Position numbers and translations under genes: made by a program
Part shown: positions 60,131 through 64,000 of the stretch, in pieces
Layout of the letters: each line of letters begins with the position of its first letter
Numbering within the stretch: the first letter of the stretch is position 1
Notes under the pieces: generated by a model
What the model was told of the DNA's origin: nothing
The model's database searches: none
The model's input: the letters and a program-made list of their open reading frames with translations, nothing else
Assembly: GCF_001613145.1 (NCBI RefSeq)
Contig: NZ_BDBU01000002.1
Span: 124,001 to 188,000, forward strand
Origin: Nocardia jejuensis NBRC 103114
GTDB taxonomy: Bacteria; Actinomycetota; Actinomycetes; Mycobacteriales; Mycobacteriaceae
DNA: 64,000 nucleotides
Direction: 5' to 3'

Positions 60131-61348
60131 TCAATCCGCCCACAGTCGAGTGTCGTTGGCCTCGATCAGCCGTCGAACGTGCGCGAGCACCTCCTCGCTC
60201 GCCTGATTCGGCAGGCGTCGGCCATCTCGCAGCCGCACGGCGACCTGCTCGGCGGCTACTTCCGCCTTGCCGAGAACGAACTGGTAGGGCACTAAGCGGT
60301 TTTCGCGAATACGCGCTCCGAGACTGCCTGCCTGGACCTCCGCTACCTCGGCTCGCAATCCCGCGTCGAGGCACTGTTCGCGAAGGCGGTGTGCGGCGGG
60401 CGCCTCGGAGTCGGAGATCGGCAGGATCACCACCTGAAGCGGCGACATCCACGCGGGAAACGCCCCGCCGTGCTGCTCGAGGAGATGGGCGACCGCGCGC
60501 TCGACACTGCCGATTATGCTGCGGTGCACCATGACCGGGCGATGTCTCGCGCCGTCGGCGCCGATGTAGCGCAGATCGAACTGCTCGGGCTGATGGAAGT
60601 CGACCTGCACGGTGGACAGGGTCGATTCGCGCCCGGCGTGATCGCTGATCTGGACGTCGATCTTGGGTCCGTAGAAGGCGGCCTCACCCTCGACGGTGTC
60701 GTAGGCGAGGCCGGACGAGTCGAGCACCTCCCGCAGTATCCTGCTCGCATCGCTCCACATCTGCGGTGCGGCAACATATTTCCCGCCCGGGCCCGGCAAC
60801 GACAGCCGATAACGCGCCCCGGTGATCCCCATGGCCCGGTACGCCGAGGCGATGAGCGCGAGCGCGGACGCGGCCTCACCGGCGATCTGGTCGACGGTGC
60901 AGAAGATGTGCGCGTCATTGAGGTGAATGCATCGAACCCTGGTCAGCCCGCCCAGCACGCCCGAGAGTTCCGAGCGGTACATCGCGCCGAGTTCCGCCAT
61001 GCGCAGCGGCAACTCCCGGTAGCTGTGCGAGCGGGCGCGGTACATGAGGGCGTGATGCGGGCACAGGCTCGGCCGCAGCACCACCTGTTCGCCGCCGATA
61101 TTCATCGGCGGATACATGTCCTCGTCGTAATGTGCCCAGTGGCCGGATATTTCGTACAGTTCGCGCTTGCCCAGCGCCGGTGAATACACGTGCCGGTAGC
61201 CCGCGCGACGCTCGACGGCACGGATGTACTCCTCGAGGCTGTGCCGCACGATCGCGCCATCGGGCAGCCAGTACGGCAACCCGGCCCCGATGAGCGGATC
61301 GGTATCGAACAGGCCGAGTTCACGGCCGAGCTTTCGATGGTCGTACAT
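60131..61348 (-). CDS. Threonyl-tRNA synthetase catalytic core without TGS and editing domains
   Basis: 405 residues from the ATG at 61348 (SD AGGAGG), versus about 640-690 for full-length ThrRS. It begins directly at the catalytic domain (GLFDTDPLIGAGLPYWLPDGAIVRHSLEEYI). Zn ligands are all present: Cys in RPSLCPHH, His in DAHIFC, His in VHRSIIGS. Motif 2 YRSELSGVLGGLTRVRCIHLNDAHIFC and motif 3 MVHRSIIGSVERAVAHLLEQHGGAFPAWMSPLQV are followed by the anticodon-binding domain. It should make Thr-tRNA but cannot clear Ser-tRNA. It is presumably a second ThrRS, under Thr-responsive attenuation. Confidence 0.9.
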   Translation of the reverse strand: MYDHRKLGRELGLFDTDPLIGAGLPYWLPDGAIVRHSLEEYIRAVERRAGYRHVYSPALGKRELYEISGHWAHYDEDMYPPMNIGGEQVVLRPSLCPHHALMYRARSHSYRELPLRMAELGAMYRSELSGVLGGLTRVRCIHLNDAHIFCTVDQIAGEAASALALIASAYRAMGITGARYRLSLPGPGGKYVAAPQMWSDASRILREVLDSSGLAYDTVEGEAAFYGPKIDVQISDHAGRESTLSTVQVDFHQPEQFDLRYIGADGARHRPVMVHRSIIGSVERAVAHLLEQHGGAFPAWMSPLQVVILPISDSEAPAAHRLREQCLDAGLRAEVAEVQAGSLGARIRENRLVPYQFVLGKAEVAAEQVAVRLRDGRRLPNQASEEVLAHVRRLIEANDTRLWAD

Positions 61349-61392
61349 GTGGTGGACCTCCTGCGTGAGAAGGGCGGATGACCACACGAGAA

Positions 61393-61416
61393 AGCCCCGG
61401 GCATCCGCCCGGGGCT
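61393..61416 (-). terminator. Attenuator terminator before the ThrRS gene
   Basis: On the minus strand, AGCCCCGGGC-GGAT-GCCCGGGGCT followed by TTCTCGTG: a perfect 10-bp stem with a 4-nt loop. It lies between the leader peptide (stop 17 bases upstream of it) and the ThrRS ribosome site, so it must be prevented from forming for the gene to be expressed. Confidence 0.85.
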
Positions 61417-61432
61417 CGAATCAGAACAGAGT

Positions 61433-61483
61433 TCAGCGCGCCGGGATGGGATCCGGCGTCGTGGTGACCTGAACGTGCTGCAC
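61433..61483 (-). CDS. Threonine leader peptide (attenuation)
   Basis: A 16-codon frame, MQHVQVTTTPDPIPAR from a GTG at 61483 (or 19 codons from a GTG at 61492). Codons 7-9 are ACC ACG ACG, three consecutive threonines. It ends 17 bases before a strong terminator and upstream of a threonyl-tRNA synthetase-like gene. This is the standard layout of ribosome-mediated attenuation: stalling at Thr codons when Thr-tRNA is scarce would favour read-through. A TGTACC -10-like element just upstream suggests the leader may be leaderless. Confidence 0.8.
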   Translation of the reverse strand: MQHVQVTTTPDPIPAR

Positions 61484-61609
61484 GCCGAGCACGGTACACC
61501 CGCTCGCGCGTGCGGGACAGCGAATTGGGGGCGGGCGTACTCATCGGTGCTGGTGGTGATTGGTGTCCCCGGACGGGAGCGTCGTGCGGCGCAGTGAGAT
61601 CATCGGCGG

Positions 61610-62719
61610 GTGAAACGGGCTTGGGTGGGGATTGTGGTGGCTGCGGGTGTGGTGGTGGGGACGGGGAGTCCGGCTCGGGCGGAGTCGGTGGACGTGGCGG
61701 CCGAGGTGCTGCGGGGGGTGTTGCAGGAGGGGGTCGGGGTGGTGGGGTATCCGGGGGCGATCGGGTTGGTGCGGAAGGGGGATGAGGTTCGGCGGGTCGG
61801 GGTGGGGGTCGGGGAAATCGGGGGTGGGGGTGTGGATACGGGGGCCCGGTTTCGGATCGGGAGTATCACGAAGATGTTCGTGGTGACGGTGTTGCTGCAA
61901 TTGGTGGGGGAGGGGCGGGTGTCGCTCGAGGATTCGGTGCAGCGGTGGTTGCCGGGGGTGCTCGAGAGGAACGGGTATGCGGGGGAGCGGATTTCGCTGC
62001 GGCAGGTGCTGGAGGACAGTTCGGGAGTGCGGGATTATCTGCGCGATCTGGGGTTCTCGGCGATGAACGCGGCGGATATGGATCCCTATCGGGTGTGGAA
62101 ACCGCGCGAGCTGGTCGATATCGCCACCGCCACACCGCCTTATGCCGCGCCGGGGGCGGAGCTGCACTACTCCAACACCAATTTCGTGCTGGCGGGAATG
62201 GTGATCGAGGCTGTGACGGGGCAGAGCGTGGAGTCGGAGGTGCGGCGGCGGATCGTGGAGCCGCTGGGGTTGCGGCACACCGGGTTTCCGCAAGGGCCGG
62301 AGATCGGCCGTGAGTGGCTGCACGGGTATTTCCTGGCCCGGGATGTATCGGTGTCGAATCCGACGATGTACTCCTGGGCCGGTGCGATGGTGTCCACCCT
62401 CGACGACGTGGCGGAGTTCGCGCGCGCCCAGCAGGACGGACGGTTGCTCGCTCCCGCGCAATTGGCCCAGTTGCGTACGACATTCAAGGACGACGGCGTC
62501 GACAGCACGTTCGCGCTCGCGGCCTATCGCTGGGACAGCGAGTGCGGACCCGCATGGTTGAGAACCGGCGCGGTACCGGGCTATTACAGCCTGGTCGTGA
62601 CGTCCGAATCGGGGGACAGGCAGATCGTGCTCGCCTCCAACGAATACCACCTGATCGAACGCACCTGGGCGACAGAGCGATTCGGTACCGCGGTCGGGCG
62701 CATGTTCTGCATGATCTGA
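61610..62719 (+). CDS. Secreted serine beta-lactamase-fold hydrolase (class C / DD-peptidase-like)
   Basis: 369 residues from a GTG. Signal peptide VGIVVAAGVVVGTGSPARA. SxxK in FRIGSITKMFVV, YxN in LHYSNTNFVLAGMV, and the third motif as RTGAVPGYYS where KTG or HxG is usual. Family: beta-lactamase class C, DD-carboxypeptidases and esterases. It would act on peptidoglycan peptides, esters or lactams outside the cell. The first ~380 bases have long G runs and many GGG codons, unlike the rest of the gene and window. Confidence 0.85.
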   Translation: MKRAWVGIVVAAGVVVGTGSPARAESVDVAAEVLRGVLQEGVGVVGYPGAIGLVRKGDEVRRVGVGVGEIGGGGVDTGARFRIGSITKMFVVTVLLQLVGEGRVSLEDSVQRWLPGVLERNGYAGERISLRQVLEDSSGVRDYLRDLGFSAMNAADMDPYRVWKPRELVDIATATPPYAAPGAELHYSNTNFVLAGMVIEAVTGQSVESEVRRRIVEPLGLRHTGFPQGPEIGREWLHGYFLARDVSVSNPTMYSWAGAMVSTLDDVAEFARAQQDGRLLAPAQLAQLRTTFKDDGVDSTFALAAYRWDSECGPAWLRTGAVPGYYSLVVTSESGDRQIVLASNEYHLIERTWATERFGTAVGRMFCMI

Positions 62720-62726
62720 GCCGCGC

Positions 62727-64000
62727 TCAGCACGGGGGGTCGTAGGCCCGATCGGGCAGGTGCGCGTGCCAGACCTCGGGGGTGAGAACGTCCCGGGTCA
62801 CTCGGCACACCCGCTCGACCGCCTCGGCGGGGTCCAGATCCAGCACCACCAGCTGGCTGCGCAACCCGACGCCCAGAACCAGCCCGCGCGAGGGCACCAG
62901 CGTGGCGTACGCATCACCGGTGATGGCCTTCGGACTCACCAGCGAGGGCCCGAGAGGTTTGGGCGCGGAACGATTCTCGACGTCGTAGAGCCGGATGCTC
63001 CCGTCGTTGCCGCCGATCACCATGCGGCGGCCGTCCGGGGTGATGTCGACCGTGGTGGTGAGCATGCCGTCCGGGGGAGCGATGGCCGAGAGCTCGGTGA
63101 GCCGGTCGTGATCACTGATGTCCCAGAGCTGGATGGCTTTTCGGGTCATCGTGACCAGCGTGCGGTTGTCGCGACCGATCGTGATCGAGTAGATGGGCGC
63201 GGCGGGCGGGCTGGGAATGCGGCGGACCTCCCGAGCCCCGGACGGGTCGGTGACCTGCCACAGGGCGGCGACATTCTGGGTGCCGCCGGACGGGAGCCGG
63301 TCGCGGCCCAGCGCGAAGATCAGGCTGCCGTCGTTGTTCGTCAGGGCGGCCAGAGCGCCGTCGGTGAACGGCCGGTCGGCCAGCGGAGTGCCCAGCAGGC
63401 GGGGATGTTCGGGATCGGAGATATCCCAGTACCGCACCTTTTCCATCTGCCAGGTGGTGTCGTCGTAGGGGCCCGAGAGAGTGGCCATGCGATCGCCGTC
63501 CATGAAACCGGCGGCGATGGCGTCGGGGAATTCGTGCAGCACCCGGAAATGATCGGGGTCGGAGATATCGATCAGGTGCACCGGCGGATGGGTGCCGCGC
63601 GGCATCGCGATCATCCTCCGGCCGTCCGCGCTGATATCGCCCGCGCCGCCCACCATCGCGCCGAGACGGCGGGGTTCGGTCGGGTTCGACAGGTCCCACA
63701 GGCGCAGTTCGCCGTCGTCCCAGCCGGTGACCATGCGCTGCCCGCTCTCGTCCAGGCTCGCGGGAACCAGATCCGAGGTGAGGCCGTTGACGAAACCCGG
63801 TGCGGGCGACCATAGCTGGACGATGCCGGTGGCGTCGCCGGTGACCAGATGCCGTCCGTCCGGCGCGAAGGCCAGCGACTGCGATCCGGTCCGGCACGCC
63901 CCGGTGGGGTCGGGGCAGGCGGTCGCACCGCTGCGCAGGGCCGATCCGTACGGAACCGGCCGCGCCGGATCGCTCACGTTCCACAGCAGCGCGCCCTCGT
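62727..64000 (-). CDS. WD40-repeat protein (5' end beyond the window)
   Basis: At least 424 residues. It is open at the right edge, and the upstream codons (EGALLWNVSDPARP) continue a WD40 blade, so an internal GTG at 63977 is not the start. Repeated SDPxRPxxLG and LxLWDISDP blades (LWDLSNPTEPRRLG, YWDISDPEHPRLLG, LWQVTDPSGAREV, LWDISDHDRLTEL) define the beta-propeller. In actinobacteria such C-termini often belong to large NACHT/AAA-type regulators or serine/threonine kinases; the N-terminal part is not visible. The final VCRVTRDVLTPEVWHAHLPD segment resembles the C-termini of the nSTAND/WD40 proteins. Confidence 0.85.
   Translation of the reverse strand, partial: EGALLWNVSDPARPVPYGSALRSGATACPDPTGACRTGSQSLAFAPDGRHLVTGDATGIVQLWSPAPGFVNGLTSDLVPASLDESGQRMVTGWDDGELRLWDLSNPTEPRRLGAMVGGAGDISADGRRMIAMPRGTHPPVHLIDISDPDHFRVLHEFPDAIAAGFMDGDRMATLSGPYDDTTWQMEKVRYWDISDPEHPRLLGTPLADRPFTDGALAALTNNDGSLIFALGRDRLPSGGTQNVAALWQVTDPSGAREVRRIPSPPAAPIYSITIGRDNRTLVTMTRKAIQLWDISDHDRLTELSAIAPPDGMLTTTVDITPDGRRMVIGGNDGSIRLYDVENRSAPKPLGPSLVSPKAITGDAYATLVPSRGLVLGVGLRSQLVVLDLDPAEAVERVCRVTRDVLTPEVWHAHLPDRAYDPPC

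Noticed and set aside
1..64000. CRISPR array, prophage, integrase or insertion sequence
   Set aside because: No regularly spaced repeats and no transposase- or integrase-like protein were seen, despite the tRNA pair.

Overview
The window is GC-rich actinobacterial DNA with short intergenic spaces, frequent GTG starts and many TetR-type regulators. A secreted cutinase, a class-2 lipase flanked by two PucR regulators, an ECF41/SigJ-type sigma factor, an actinobacterial IHF (mIHF), a GT87 glycosyltransferase and a Pls-type NRPS together suggest a mycolic-acid actinomycete, most likely Nocardia or a close relative. This is judged from gene content only; there is no rRNA here. I saw no insertion sequence, prophage or CRISPR array.

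Layout. 0-7.4 kb: a SAM methyltransferase, a DUF779 protein with its usual GAF-type regulator but no aldehyde dehydrogenase, two paralogous coiled proteins, and a SnoaL-like protein and FAD monooxygenase divergent from a TetR. 7.6-11.1 kb: a class I terpene synthase, a GGPP-type prenyl synthase and a luciferase-like oxidoreductase. 11.1-14.2 kb: a TetR/MFS efflux pair with clear operators, then an alpha/beta-hydrolase that has lost its catalytic Ser and His. 14.2-19 kb: an XRE/MmyB-like regulator divergent from a tight three-gene operon of 2-deoxy-scyllo-inosose synthase, aminocyclitol aminotransferase and cytochrome P450, closed by a strong terminator. This is an orphan aminocyclitol pathway and the strongest biosynthetic find.

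19-30 kb: small secreted proteins, the lipase with its PucR pair, a quinone-oxidoreductase/TetR pair with duplicated operators, a DoxX/LysR pair, and an ECF41 sigma factor divergent from its carboxymuconolactone-decarboxylase-family partner with matching promoters on both sides. 30-42.4 kb: a 1293-residue Pls-like NRPS translationally coupled to an M1 peptidase, an M3 peptidase, small proteins, an aldo/keto reductase, and an unusual fusion of a shortened P450-like domain to an ICL/PEP-mutase domain.

42.4-51.2 kb: a segment bounded by two sequence-identical tRNA-Leu(GAG) genes in opposite orientation. It carries a SWIM protein, a SNF2 helicase, a TetR, an SDR with a MerR-type (19-bp spacer) leaderless promoter, a lipoprotein, a UvrA-like ABC protein, a Sel1-repeat protein and an mIHF gene away from its usual gmk context. 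51.2-64 kb: DUF808 protein, membrane and secreted proteins, a cutinase with about 230 residues inserted between its Asp and His, DUF2625, GT87, DUF1152, a quinone oxidoreductase, and a catalytic-core-only threonyl-tRNA synthetase preceded by a leader peptide with three consecutive Thr codons and an attenuator terminator. A serine beta-lactamase-fold hydrolase and the 3' part of a WD40 protein end the window.
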